This document shows positions 41,878-52,834 of a stretch of 64,000 nt of DNA, piece after piece; position 1 is the first letter of the stretch; every line of letters starts with the position of its first letter. The position numbers and the translations under genes were made by a program. The notes under the pieces are model-generated. The model was not told the origin of the DNA and did not search any database. It worked only from the letters and a program-made list of their open reading frames with translations. Source of the DNA: Eutreptiella sp. 'Long Island Sound 2002' (Eukaryota; Euglenozoa; Euglenophyceae; Eutreptiales; Eutreptiaceae); assembly GCA_964036045.1 (NCBI GenBank), contig OZ038387.1, forward strand, positions 22,629,637 through 22,693,636. Reading direction: 5' to 3'.

Positions 41878-42756
41878 GGAGGAGGAGGAGGAGGAGTTAG
41901 AGGGGTCCGCGACATTGGTAGGGGGGTTTGCCGAAGGCGGGCCCATTGCCACATCCACCTGCGCATCATCTGCTGTTTTTTTCTTCTCTTTCTTCTCATC
42001 ATGTGCAGTCCAAGCGAGGACAACATCCCGCTCTGAGGCTGGGGCACAAAGGGTGGCGGGGGGAGCGACATCGGGATGCTTTGCATCGAAGTGCATCTTC
42101 ATGCCGTACAACCACACGGTGGCCTTACACAAGGTGCAGTGCATTGGCCGGTTTGTGCACGGATTGCGTGCCGAAGCCTTGGCCATTGCCCCCCAACGAA
42201 CATTGGTGGGCTCAAGGGGACAGCTTGTCAATATGATAGAGACAAGCTTACCCTGGCCATTGCGGAGCAATTCTGTGGTGCACGCATTGCCTCCACAAAA
42301 TCCGCAGGCATCTGCACCACATTCGTCCCTCAAAATGTGCCTCCCCACATGTGTCCGCATGCTGTGCAACGGGACAACATGGTTACACACTACGCATGTA
42401 CCCGAGGTAGGTGCGGCCGATCCAACCTTCACGGTACAAGATGCATCATTGATGGCACAGCTTGGTAAATTGGGGTACGGAGGAACACCAATCGTAGGAG
42501 CATACTCAGGAGGATTCAAAAGAAGTTCGGAGGTGAGTGCACTCAATCGTGCAGAAGACTCAAACCACATGTGGTCCTCATTGGCCCTCAACTTCACAAA
42601 ACGGCAATTTTCACCTCTAAACTTCAATACCTTCTGGACCAGCATGCCATTCCATGCATGCAACTTGGGAACAAGAAATTCTTCGACACTCATTAACTGG
42701 CCATGACACATAATGACCGAAGAGTGCTCAATTTCAGCAGTGGCCACGTCGGGCAT
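41647..42756 (-). CDS. unrecognised Cys/His-finger protein with a polyserine tract
   Basis: 369 residues from the ATG at 42756 (MPDVATAEI). The open frame extends to 42957, but that part lies in the 170-bp tandem repeat and is not used. Two C2H2-like fingers share spacing: C121-x2-C124-x11-H136-x3-H140 and C207-x2-C210-x11-H222-x4-H227, with a CGFCGGNAC cluster (151-159) between. Then a lysine-rich stretch (DEKKEKKKTADD), an uninterrupted run of more than 30 serines from an antisense GAG/GAC repeat (about 41805-41897), a basic RPRKRRN stretch, and an acidic SDSDSSSEGE end. This suggests a nuclear nucleic-acid-binding protein. It lies between inverted repeats (41022-41065, 43283-43331), so it may be carried by a DNA transposon; no transposase motif was found. 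Confidence 0.6.
41805..41897 (-). repeat. GAG/GAC trinucleotide repeat (polySer on minus, polyGlu/Asp on plus)
   Basis: A run of gaggag with scattered gac and gaa triplets. On the minus strand it reads as serine codons in the finger protein; on the plus strand it reads as an Asp/Glu run in a long antisense frame. Confidence 0.95.
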
Positions 42757-42820
42757 CTTCTTCCCACGGCAAGTGGGAGCACGTAAATAGAACAGGGCTA
42801 GGCTTAGCTTTTTTTTCTCG

Positions 42821-43188
42821 CAACAAAGCGTGGATTCAAAGATTGTCCCGGTTTCCTCAATAGCACCGGACGGTTGGGGCCCAAAAGAGGGCGGAAATGC
42901 TACATCACCCCTGCATTCTCGGGGGTCCCCAACAAAGGGAACAAAATCGGAAGTCAAAACCTATGCCGGGGGTCACCATGATGCACCACACAACAAAGCG
43001 TGGATTCAAAGATTGTCCCGGTTTCCTCAATAGCACGGGACGGTTGGGGCCCAAAAGAGGGCGGAAATGCTACATCACCCCTGCATTCTCGGGGGTCCCC
43101 AACAAAGGGAACAAAATCGGAAGTCAAAACCTATGCCGGGGGTCACCATGATGCACCACGCAACGAAGCGTGGATTCAAAGATTGTCC
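42821..43188 (+). repeat. 170-bp tandem repeat, 2.2 copies
   Basis: Units start caacaaagcgtggattcaaa at 42821, 42991 and (partial, with one change) 43161. Units one and two differ at a few bases. It contains ggttggggcccaaaagagg, which is also the last 19 bases of the window (63982-64000), and cctgcattctcgggggtccc, also at 31301. It lies just upstream of the finger-protein gene. Confidence 0.95.
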
Positions 43189-43282
43189 TAAGTGCGCCCC
43201 CTTAGCGCACCCCCTACGTTCCCCCTATGTATGGCTAGTAGCCATTGACCCTTGGTAACTAAGTGGGCCCGGAGGGCCCAGA

Positions 43283-43331
43283 GGGGGGGGGGGGGAGTCG
43301 CGTACCGGGACCGAGGAGACGTCCCCCCCGT
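43283..43331 (-). repeat. inverted repeat flanking the finger-protein gene, right arm
   Basis: Reverse complement of 41022-41065, differing mainly in the number of G/C in the runs and a few bases between the two blocks. Confidence 0.7.
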
Positions 43332-43520
43332 GTACATGGCCAATTGCATAGAAAGAAGGGTAGTCTCGCCAGGAGACCAATTTGCAGAGGAAAATGTTGC
43401 TGTTAAGAAGAGACAGGGGCACCCATACTGCATTGTAACCCCAACCCCCTTGTCCAAGCACGTCAAAAGTCAGAAAAACAACAATTAGGGGGGTTCATGT
43501 GCAAGACGCGTGGTACCAAG

Positions 43521-44225
43521 GCCAAGTTGTTGCACTGCGTGCACCTGCCAGGAAACTCACCCAAGATCGCCTACCACCTGTCTGCTAGCACAGCAAATCC
43601 GCAAAGCCCACAAGATAACAACCAACACATGAGGGGGCACATGGGGCGGAGATTCGGCCTTCTGGCCCACCCAAGCACCCACAGTCCCTACCCCGGTGGC
43701 CCATCGTCTAGGGATTTTGGGCCTGATCCATGATACTCTTGAGTAGGAAATGTCGCTTGTTGCTGTCCATTGAACATCCTCGCTAGATTGGGCAAGACAA
43801 GGTGCGTAAGAAATGTCGATTGTTGCTCTTTGAAGATCCCACCCTTGAAGCTCAGCCCCGGCACAAGGTAGCGGTTGGTGTGGGGCGAAAGTTGTTGTTG
43901 GGCCGAGATACTGTTGGACCCAGAGTTCGTTTCCGTGGTGTACATTACTGTTAAGATCCCGTGTGTACAATGGCCATCGCAATATTTGGAGGGGCAATGG
44001 GACTACCCTTCACAAATTCGCATCTTGTTGTACCTCACCCAGTTTTGTGTTCGGCGCAAGGTTCGCTACCCCTCGTATGGCCCTTGGCACTGCACACGCG
44101 CCGCGCGCTTGCCACGTCAGGTGCTCCCCCGGGGCCAAAACTAGGGTTCGAGTGTTTGCCGACATACAAAACTTTGCACTGTGTGTGCACTACGTGCGCA
44201 CTGCATGCACGGCATTCCCCAAAAG
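43521..44225 (+). mobile_element. GCACTGCG-bounded element, copy 1 (core inverted relative to copy 2)
   Basis: Left flank ggccaagttgttgcactgcg to cacatggggc (43521-43647), core 43648-44087, right flank from cacgtcaggtgctccccc to ttgccgacatacaaaacttt and tandem gcactacgtgcgcactgc motifs. Both flanks match 61386-61520 and 61985-62085 in the same orientation, but the 440-bp core is reversed. No transposase frame; the frames in the core are short. Confidence 0.75.
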
Positions 44226-44334
44226 AACGTATGTCGCCGAAAACCTGCCCATACCTCACCCTAACCACAATTGCTGCATCAGGGCACTACAACACGGTGT
44301 GCAGGCAAATTTCAGCATGTTCTGCAGGTTCTCA

Positions 44335-44889
44335 CTACCTATCAGGGGCATCACGAGCTGTGGAACAGAAGCCCTTTCCAACCTTGCGCCTCATCTTGAA
44401 CAATTGCACATGCTTGCCCTTTGGGGCAGGCTTTGGGGAAGGCTTGGCTTCAAGTTTTGGAATGAGGTTAGGCTTCCTGTTCCTTGGGACAAAACTGTCA
44501 TCAACAATATCTTTGGTGAAATAAAGCTTGCCCTCAAACACATGGCCAAGGCCCCAAATCCCATGGCCCGCTTTGGCCCACACAATCTGCACTTCATCAT
44601 TCTCCCCTGAGCAAGACGATGAATCATCCGAAGTGAGGAGGTCACTATCAGAATCTGTGCCACCACTATGGTCAGAATCAGAATCGGAGTCGGGCTTTGC
44701 ATTTGCTGCGCGGTGCTCCAGGAAATCAACATCCCCCAATTGGCTCAACTTCAGCCCATTGGGGAAAATGGCTTTCCTCATGATGGAGCACAACTCATGA
44801 GTAGAAGGACCAACAATTGTAGCAGGCACATGTTCACCAGTGGACCGGACATACGTAATAGCCTTGCCAGGAGTGGCAACATCAGCCAT
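44335..44889 (-). CDS. unrecognised small acidic protein
   Basis: 184 residues from ATG 44889 (MADVATPGK), stop TAG 44335-44337. The N-terminal part (ITYVRSTGEHVPATIVGPST) could be a small beta-barrel reader-like fold, but I cannot assign it. The middle is a Ser/Asp-rich acidic tract (PDSDSDSDHSGGTDSDSD), then VQIVWAKAGHGIWGLGHVF, and a Pro/Lys-rich basic tail with HVQLFKMRRK. It starts like the neighbouring finger protein (MPDVAT versus MADVAT). A fragment at 51697-51939 shares its C-terminal wording, so it belongs to a local family. It may be a cellular or an element-borne gene. Confidence 0.5.
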   Translation of the reverse strand: MADVATPGKAITYVRSTGEHVPATIVGPSTHELCSIMRKAIFPNGLKLSQLGDVDFLEHRAANAKPDSDSDSDHSGGTDSDSDLLTSDDSSSCSGENDEVQIVWAKAGHGIWGLGHVFEGKLYFTKDIVDDSFVPRNRKPNLIPKLEAKPSPKPAPKGKHVQLFKMRRKVGKGFCSTARDAPDR

Positions 44890-46038
44890 AGCTGAAAATG
44901 ACACCAAAACAAGTAGCATTGGGTTGTAGTTGCAAGTAGAATGTTGGTATGAGCAGGACGAACCACCAGAAGCATGATGCAGCTCCCCTTTCCCTCTACA
45001 ATTGAACCACAACTCTGTAACGACACATTTCTGACCATAAAAACCGTGGTCAGAAAAATCCAGAAAAATGACGGTCAGACGGGCTCATGTGCTTGGACAA
45101 GGCAGTGCTTGGACAAGGGGGGGGGGGGATGCCAAGTGCAACTATCAGGTGGCATTCAAGTACAGGAGGTAGGGGTAGGAGAAAAATATTCATATTTCAT
45201 ACTTTCCCATCTAGTATTTGTGTGCCTCAATCCTTTCCTTATCCAACATCTTCTTCACTTTGTCTGACAGATGTCAAGATGAACCTTGTGTTGGCCATCA
45301 CACCGGTTGTCAACTTCATTGTTAGGAGTCTTTCTTCCTCTTGTTTACCATTCACTACCATTTACTACGTTCTCAGCATACTATGACTTGAAAATAGTAG
45401 GAATACGATGCACTCTGTGCCTTGCCACATTCTCTTTTCATACTGCTGCCCTTCTGTGCAGAACAGGTCATCTAAATCTTAACCAAGCGAAGTAATTTGG
45501 GCATCTTGTAGTGTTGAAGGTTCTTGTGTTTCAAGATCACTCAACAGAATTCCGATAGGGTTTCATATGCTTTGCAATGCACTGTCGCACGACCAGTCCC
45601 CCAGAAAATGCATTTTTTTTTTCATCCATGCTGTATAGGGCAAAGGAAAAACAACATAATTGGCTCAAATGGGGGCTAAATTTAGACATTTCGGAAGAAA
45701 GGCTATTTTGAGGCTTTGGCTGGTTGGTGGTGGAGCCTGCCGTCCTCGCTGCCTATATGCCCTCATACCATTCCCTCTTCTGGCAGGCTTTGCACGTGAC
45801 AACCGAACCTGGGCCCGGACCTGGGCCCAGCGCATACCAGACCTGTACCACACCCGCACTCGAAGCACACTGGCAGGGTACACATCTTTCGGGACGTTGA
45901 AGGTGGAGGGTTGCTACAGATTATGCACAATACCATGCCTGCTACTCACAGGCCTGCCAACAACAATTCTCACTCTGACTCAGAGCTTGGATTGGCATTA
46001 GGGCTGAAACCTTCAGAGTGCACATCATAGCATCTTCC

Positions 46039-46124
46039 ACCAAAAATTGGGCAGAAAACAAAGCACACAGCGAAGCTTTTTACCAAAAATTGGGCAGAAA
46101 ACAAAGCACACAGCGAAGCTTTTT
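46039..46124 (+). repeat. 43-bp tandem duplication
   Basis: accaaaaattgggcagaaaa and on, twice in a row (46039-46081 and 46082-46124), identical. Confidence 0.95.
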
Positions 46125-46683
46125 ATGAATTCGGCACCATGGCTCCCGTGCTTGCTGCCTGCTTGCATGCTCTTCAAAACTGTGCTCACACTTGGGCCAA
46201 AAAAGGTATGCAAGTCGATCCTGCAAACTCTAATGACAAGGGTGGTGGGCATAAGGGGCGACTTTTTTCTAAAGAACTGACATTTGATGGGGCTGGGGCG
46301 AAGATTGGTGCACGAGGAACAAATTGTGACGTCAGCAGGAGAATATTGCGAAGCGGGCTGATTACCATCCCTCTGCAAGTGATCAGCATGTAGATGTCGT
46401 GTGTACAGCCAGACGTGTGTGGGGGTCAGCCCATGCCTCGAAGTGGTAGGTGGTATTTGTACGTGACATCATTTCAGCAATTTGTAATTCTGCATTTCTG
46501 AAATTGAAGCAGCAACCCAAGGCTGCGTTGTGTAATTCATTTGTAGCAGGGGTCAAGCAGCACAACAGCAAACATAACGACTCTGTAAATGAGCATTATT
46601 AACGTGACAAGGCCCCAGGTCCTGCATATAAAAATCGTGCCATTCAAATCCGAAGCCATAGTGGCGCCACAGAAAATCCCACG

Positions 46684-46752
46684 GGACGGTTGTCGGTTTT
46701 GGTTATATAAAGGGGGCATATAAATTGCGCGGTCCAGAGGAGATACTAATCT
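46684..46752 (-). other. conserved 3'-flank block, copy 3
   Basis: Core tcggttttggtta at 46693-46705, about 450 bp downstream of the gene 3 stop, followed by agatactaatct as in the gene 2 block. Confidence 0.45.
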
Positions 46753-47152
46753 GATGCTTTGCCACTTCCGATGGACTAGTGACAAATGTGCCGAATACAG
46801 AAACGGCTGACGTGTGCCAGTCACGAGAGCAGATCTCCCGAACAAAGCCCAGAGTGCAGCAGAAAAGATGCCCGTGAGACGTACAACCATGAGTTGAAAT
46901 CAGGATGGAATGTGGAACGAAGAAAAAAGAGCTAACCTTGAGGGGACAAGGCACCCACAAATGTGGATGGAAGCGCTCTAGACGGGAGCACAAATACAGC
47001 CTTAGCCGGCCCGGATAACAGCAGGATATGCAGAGCGTGTGGCAGGGGAAGATGGGTGAGGGGTATGTACAGCAGCCAAAAATGAGTGAATCGATAGAAT
47101 TTTCACGCGGTGTGAAAATAAGAACCAGATGTAAAAATTGCATGAAAAAAAC

Positions 47153-49567
47153 CTAACTGATTAGGCGTGCAGACTGGGACTGCTTAAGATCGTCGTCAGC
47201 AAGGTTGGTGTAAAACTCCTCCAACTCCTCGATCTCATCGGAACCACCCATCATCAGCGGCACACGCTGGTGAACGTCCTTGGGTGGAAGATCCATGATG
47301 CGGGCCATCCCCGTCGTGGATTTCCCTCCAGCCTGCTCAATCAGGTACGACATCGGTGCGGCTTCGTAAAGCAGTCGCAGCTTGCCGTTCACGTTCTTGG
47401 AGTCGGCAGGATAGCCGAACACACCACCGTACAACAACGTACGGTGCACATCACCAACCATCGAACCAATGTACCGGCTGGTGTACACGCTGCCACCACG
47501 GTTGGTGCCCTTGGCAAGACTGTCGATCCATGCCTTGGTGGGCGCATCCCAGTTGTCTCGGTTGGCCTCATTGATGGAGTAGATCTTGCCACGGGGTGGC
47601 ACCTTGATGTTGGGGTGTGTCAGAATGAACTCTCCAATGCTCTCGTCCAACGTGAACCCGTTCACACCATCACCAAGCGTGAACACGAAGTGCGTGGCAG
47701 ACGAGTACAAGGCGTACCCGGCAGCCACCAGGGAGTTGCCAGGCTTCAATGTGGATCGCAGGCACTGCTGCATGGCCTCGGACATGTCGGCGCCTTCCTC
47801 GAAGAAATCGTCGGGCAGCACGCAGTCGTCATCCTCCTCAAAGATTCCGAAAATGGTGCCCACGGGAATGCCAGCATCGATGTTGGAAGACCCATCCAGA
47901 GGATCGAACACCGAGATGTACTTGCCTCCCTCCTCAACCAACACGTCCGACTCGTAGGACTCGTCCAGCTTGTTTTCCACGTTCACAGGCGCATCCTCCT
48001 CCTCAGAGGCAATCACTCCCATACGGCCAGTGAACTTCAACGCCCGCTTCAACACGTCGTTGGTGATCACGTCAAGCTTCTTCTGCTCCTCTCCCTGCAC
48101 GTTGATGGATCCTCCACCTCCGGCGTATCCGGTCATGCCGTCAATCGCCGATCGCTTCACCAGCTTGGAGATGGTCTTGCAGGCCGTCTGTACGGAAGCA
48201 AACACAGACTCCAGCTCAACCAACTCGGGGTTCGCACGCGCTACCTCCAACATGAAGCGGGACAAGGTGATCCCCGTTTGGTCGCACGTCTCGGCAAACA
48301 CAGGGCTCTTGATGCCCTTCACTTTCTTCTCGGAGCTGATGGCCATCATCGCTACCGTGGTGGTGGCATCAGCAGACGCCGTTGCCAACTTCACCGTCTT
48401 ACGGGCCGCCTGCGAGGCCTTCAGTTCATCGTCAGCCAGCTTCTCGTAGAACTCCTCCAACTCCTCAATCTCATCGGAACCACCCATCATCAGCGGCACA
48501 CGCTGGTGAACGTCCTTGGGTGGAAGATCCATGATGCGGGCCATCCCCGTCGTGGATTTCCCTCCAGCCTGCTCAATCAGGTACGACATCGGTGCGGCTT
48601 CGTAAAGCAGTCGCAGCTTGCCGTTCACGTTCTTGGAGTCGGCAGGATAGCCGAACACACCACCGTACAACAACGTACGGTGCACATCACCAACCATCGA
48701 ACCAATGTACCGGCTGGTGTACACGCTGCCACCACGGTTGGTGCCCTTGGCAAGACTGTCGATCCATGCCTTGGTGGGCTCATCCCAGTTGTCTCGGTTG
48801 GCCTCATTGATGGAGTAGATCTTGCCACGGGGTGGCACCTTGATGTTGGGGTGTGTCAGAATGAACTCTCCAATGCTCTCGTCCAACGTGAACCCGTTCA
48901 CACCATCACCAAGCGTGAACACGAAGTGCGTGGCAGACGAGTACAAGGCGTACCCGGCAGCCACCAGGGAGTTGCCAGGCTTCAATGTGGATCGCAGGCA
49001 CTGCTGCATGGCCTCGGACATGTCGGCGCCTTCCTGGAAATCGTCGGGCAGCACGCAGTCGTCATCCTCCTCAAAGATTCCGAAAATGGTGCCCACGGGA
49101 ATGCCAGCATCGACGTTGGAAGACCCATCCAGAGGATCGAACACCGAGATGTACTTGCCTCCCTCCTCAACCAACACGTCCGACTCGTAGGACTCGTCCA
49201 GCTTGTTTTCCACGTTCACAGGCGCATCCTCCTCCTCAGAGGCAATCACTCCCATACGGCCAGTGAACTTCAACGCCCGCTTCAACACGTCGTTGGTGAT
49301 CACGTCAAGCTTCTTCTGCTCCTCTCCCTGCACGTTGATGGATCCTCCACCTCCGGCGTATCCGGCCATGCCGTCAATTGCCGATCGCTTCACCAGCTTG
49401 GAGATGGTCTTGCAGGCCGTCTGTACGGAAGCAAACACGGACTCCAGCTCAACCAACTCGGGGTTCGCACGCGCTACCTCCAACATGAAGCGGGACAAGG
49501 TGATCCCCGTTTGGTCGCACGTCTCGGCAAACACAGGGCTCTTGATGCCCTTCACCTTCTTCTCGGA
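47153..49567 (-). repeat. tandem FBPase coding repeat, 2 units
   Basis: Two head-to-tail units with a 1233-bp period, the shortest array in the window. Confidence 0.95.
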
Positions 49568-49714
49568 GGTCACAGCCATCATGGCATACGAGGTACGCGC
49601 ATCAGCCAGCCCCGTCGACAACTTCACGCTTCTGGCGGCGGTTTGAGGGACCACCACGGCCTGCAGTGGTCCTGGGACTGCAAGAGATCGGACCTGTGGC
49701 TGCTTGAAGTAGTT

Positions 49715-49735
49715 GTAGATCACGCAGAACAACCG
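49715..49735 (-). other. 11-bp deletion site in the gene 3 presequence
   Basis: gatcacgcagaacaac here versus gatcacgctgcccacaagca in genes 1, 2 and 4. The deletion endpoints share a single c. Frame change is +1 (11 is not a multiple of three). Confidence 0.9.
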
Positions 49736-50087
49736 CACTGGCAGCCAAAGGCAGGGACAAGCCGGACACAGGGGCCTGTTTCATCTGCAAAACTTCCACA
49801 GGGATGCCAGCACCAGCGCTGACGGCTGCAGGTGCGACATGGTTGACTCGGGCCCCGGAATAGACTGTGGGCATCCGGCCGTAAACAGCCTGATTCGTTG
49901 TCGTGGTTGCTGTCGAAGCAACAGGCTGGGCAACAGTAGAGTAGAGGGAACTGGCAGGCGCCGCGGTGGTGGCTGCAATGAGTGCGCCTGCAAACATACC
50001 GACAGAGACGGCAGCCACCCAATTGGCCCAGGGCCGGGAACCTTCCCGGGTGTCCACTGGAAGCAACCTTTGAGATGCAGACGCCAT

Positions 50088-50544
50088 GGCAGAAGCTGGA
50101 AGATGCGGCCGACGAAACATCATATTGGTGCTCCAACAAGGTAATGACATCAGCATGTAGCGCAGTCTTCCACATCGCAATGGCAACGTTTGATAGCGTC
50201 TTCGGGTGACAACCCACCGCAAGGATGACTCACAGGAATCCAGCAAGCTGTTGCAAGACTCAGGGGACGAGACATGAGCTACTGATGCCATTGGAATTTT
50301 GAATGAAAATGAAAAGCCTAGACCCAACGTTCTAGCCCCCTCACAACGTACAGAGCCGTGAGCCTCCCACACTTTGATGCCCCGGGGCACTGGTGACAGG
50401 GGTTTCCCAGCCACAGGCCTCCTTTTTGGCCTGCCACTGACCTCCCTTCCCATACCTGGGGTTAATGAGGGTGCGCACAACCCTCCATAGGACCCCTTCA
50501 TCCACCATGACCCTTTGGGGGAATGTTTCACCATGACCCTTTGG
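50088..50544. other. 5' flank of gene 3, no gene seen
   Basis: The open frame runs upstream of the ATG to 50576 but is not shared with the other genes. The 10 bases before the ATG (agcttctgcc) match genes 1 and 4, then similarity stops after ccag. A 26-bp direct repeat (accatgaccctttgggggaa and on) lies at about 50504-50552. Confidence 0.5.
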
Positions 50545-50918
50545 GGGAATGTTTGCCCGGCGCGCGCCCGGCGCATGCCCGGCGCGCTACCTTTGTATTA
50601 AGTATCCTACCTCTAGCCCCAAGTTTATCCTCACCTTGGTAGGTCCCCCAAGTAGACCGCACTAGACTGCAAACCTTCCCTGCAAGGCACCTTGTATAAG
50701 CCGAAGTATGAGAATTCAACAACACAAAATGTCACTCCCACCACTTCCAACCACCACCACTGCCATCGTCATAAACTGGGTGCAAAGGATGGGCCAAATT
50801 CTTCGACACAGCGAGAAGGTACTCCAAATTGTTTTGTGAGGTGGGGGCAAAAACAGGCACAGGTGGGGAATGGTCAAAAAAAGATGCCTGGCGCGCTCCC
50901 GGCGCGCTAACGCTCCCC
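50545..50918 (+). repeat. GCCCGGCGC-ended repeat, copy 2
   Basis: Close match to 14521-14877 in order and content, with ttggtaggtc replacing aagggaagtc in the interior. Left end has three gcccggcgc motifs, right end gcctggcgcgctcccggcgc. Confidence 0.75.
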
Positions 50919-51327
50919 ATCTATCCACACAAGGGTCATGTGGTGGGGCCGGAAAAAAGGGAGATGTCCAGCCTACATCCCTCTTGCAGAGCCAAAATGT
51001 TGGCAGCGAATGAGAGGCCTGTGGGGGCGACTGAGGCATGGGGCTGGCAGTTGGCGAGGGAGTGTCGATTGTCAGCGTCACATGGAGGTGTTGGTCGGGT
51101 CCCCACATTGAGGCTTATTGTTTCAGGTTGTGGCAGGTATGGCATGATCGAAAACTCCGATTTCTTGTTTGTACCATTGTTTTGATGAAGGCTGTGCTGA
51201 AGTGGTCTTGCACTCCAACTAGTCCCCTCAAGCCTCGTCCGCTTTCCTTCATGATGCAATGCACAGTAGCATCTTGGTGAACCGTAGCCCCCTTTGGTGC
51301 TGTGTGCAACTAATACACCATGCAGGT
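50919..51327. other. spacer, no gene seen
   Basis: Short frames on both strands, none supported. Confidence 0.5.
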
Positions 51328-51614
51328 TTCTTTTTTTTTGACTGACTCCAGAAGTTCAAAGAGTACTCAAGACTGTGCTTGGAAAAGGGGGCGACTCCAG
51401 CATATGATACAGTGGATCCCCGCAACGCGGGGCACATGGCAAAGACCCAGATTTCACATGCGTATACCAGAGGGCTCTCTGATGCGGTAGGCAAAACCGC
51501 CACGCCATATGGCAAGCCTATAATGCGTAAGAGTTAAGGGGGGAGAAAAGACATGCTGGATCACGTGTGTGCCATTCCCCACAGGTCCTCAAGGGTGACA
51601 AGCTTTCGTCGCTT
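51328..51614 (-). repeat. poly-A-ended dispersed repeat, copy B
   Basis: T-run then gactgactccagaagttcaa, through to gatcacgtgtgtgcc and tcctcaagggtgacaagctt, matching copy A almost block by block. On the minus strand a frame of about 60 codons (MPYGVAVLPTASESPLVYAC and on) is open in copies B and C but broken in copy A; its meaning is unclear. Confidence 0.7.
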
Positions 51615-51696
51615 TATTTGCAGAAACAGAAATTGCAGCATAAAACGAAAGATTTCAGCACAAGATACGTTCAACGGGCTGCTAATGTACAGAGAC

Positions 51697-51939
51697 CTAC
51701 TCCTTGACCAGCTCAGTGTAAATTTTCTTGGTCCTGCTCCACTTGACCTTGAACTCTTGCACATGCTCACCACTTTCCACTGGGATGCTTTGGGCAGCAC
51801 TCTTGGGTGGTGGTTTTGCCACAACAACACAGTGAGCTGCAACGAAAAATTTTGGGTTGAGCAAGTGACGGTTGCCCACCCCCCCTGGGGACGGACAAAG
51901 GGGGGGGGGGGTAATTATCTGAAGGCTTTGGGGGTGCAT
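51697..51939 (-). pseudogene. fragment related to the small acidic protein family
   Basis: Reads LLNPKFFVAAHCVVVAKPPP and HVQEFKVKWSRTKKIYTELV to a stop. The KPPPKSAAQ and HVQEFKVKWSR wording parallels KPSPKPAPKGKHVQLFKMRR in the protein at 44335-44889. Upstream it runs into a G11 tract (51901-51911), so it is probably a truncated remnant. Confidence 0.35.
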
Positions 51940-51959
51940 TGCCAGGCCAGTCCTTTAAA

Positions 51960-52142
51960 TCAACCCATTGTGGCTTGCCGTGTCGTGATGAACACACCAA
52001 TTAGGTCTCTACACTGATACCAATGCAAGTTGGACACAACCAAAAAATCGTTGGGGAGATTCTTCAAATGGGAGTCAAGCAAAGCTGAGGCCAACCTACG
52101 GTGCACACCATCACAAATGAGAATGGCATTGCCTTCTGACAC
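51960..52142 (-). pseudogene. possible coding remnant, unrecognised
   Basis: GNAILICDGVHRRLASALLD and LHWYQCRDLIGVFITTRQAT read like protein; the second part faintly recalls the W-D-x-V-x-ST/TT segment of piggyBac-like transposases. Too short to assign. Confidence 0.25.
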
Positions 52143-52834
52143 TGACTCATCCTTGCATCATCCAGGCAGTGCACACACACAATGTTTTTTTAATCAAATA
52201 TGCCAAGTCCGAAAGTGCCATGAGCTGCCAGGGCAGTGATTGTGCTAAGTACAGTGCACACACACACAGTCTTCCTCTTTTGGCGGCTCACATTCCTGTG
52301 CAACAAAAACTTGCTCAGTAGGAACACCAATTAAAGCTCAAATCACCTAAGCAGGGAAAGGGTGCAGCACCATGGTGATCCATGGTTAAGTGCACCGCGA
52401 AACAGTGCTTCGCCAATCTTGTGATATGTTGAGCGTGGATGTGCATATTGGCCAATTCGCACATGCTAAGATACATGCAACTTAGCGCTATGCAACGCAT
52501 GCATAACCAATCTGCAACTTGCTAGAGCGTCGTCAACAGCTACACACACTTGGAAGTGAAATATGAATGTGAGAGCCATGGACGTGCCATACCAGCAGTG
52601 AAACAGAGTTAGTGGAAAAAGGCACGCCCCATCAATACTAGTGAGCACATCCGCCTCGTGGTGGTGGTGGTGGGGTGGCATTGATTCATGCTGATACACG
52701 ACTATTGGTTCCATTTGTGTGCCCACACTAAAGGGGGGGGGGGGGTTTGCCAGGGGACAATTTCAACAGGGATAATTTCTGAAGGGGAAAATTTCGCCAC
52801 CTCCAGATATCCTGAAGCTTCAAACACACTGTTA
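52143..52834. other. spacer, no gene seen
   Basis: Includes (ca)n stretches near 52173 and 52257 and a G13 run at 52733-52745. No supported frame. Confidence 0.5.

Larger units (their letters stand above)
44890..47152. other. spacer and 3' flank of FBPase gene 3, no gene seen
   Basis: Includes a 43-bp tandem duplication (46039-46124) and the conserved 3'-flank block (46684-46752). Frames here are short and unsupported. Confidence 0.5.
47153..50087 (-). pseudogene. plastid fructose-1,6-bisphosphatase polyprotein, two domains, frameshifted presequence (gene 3)
   Basis: Presequence from the ATG at 50087 is intact for about 122 residues, then loses 11 bp at 49724/49725 (ctgcccacaag absent between gatcacg and cagaacaac, compared with the other genes). 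This falls in the second hydrophobic segment, and the leader frame then reads unrelated sequence. The two FBPase domains are open from about 49738 to 47153: U1 49567-48335, U2 48334-47153. Domain 1 has DDFQEG and SSNVDAG; domain 2 has DDFFEEG and SSNIDAG. WDAPTKAW in domain 2 and GMAGYAG in domain 1 are private changes. Stop codon TAG, tail FYTNLADDDLKQSQSARLIS. Without a frameshift or splicing around the deletion the domains cannot be imported to the plastid; an internal start could give a cytosolic form. The domains show no stops, so the lesion is recent. Confidence 0.85.

Noticed and set aside
41519-42706. 395-codon plus-strand frame with an acidic run
   Set aside because: Antisense to the finger protein; apart from the repeat-encoded acidic run it has no pattern, whereas the minus strand has regularly spaced Cys/His motifs.
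46124-46140. gaattcggcac resembling a cDNA-cloning adaptor
   Set aside because: Only about 11 bases match and the sequence continues without a vector; most likely chance.
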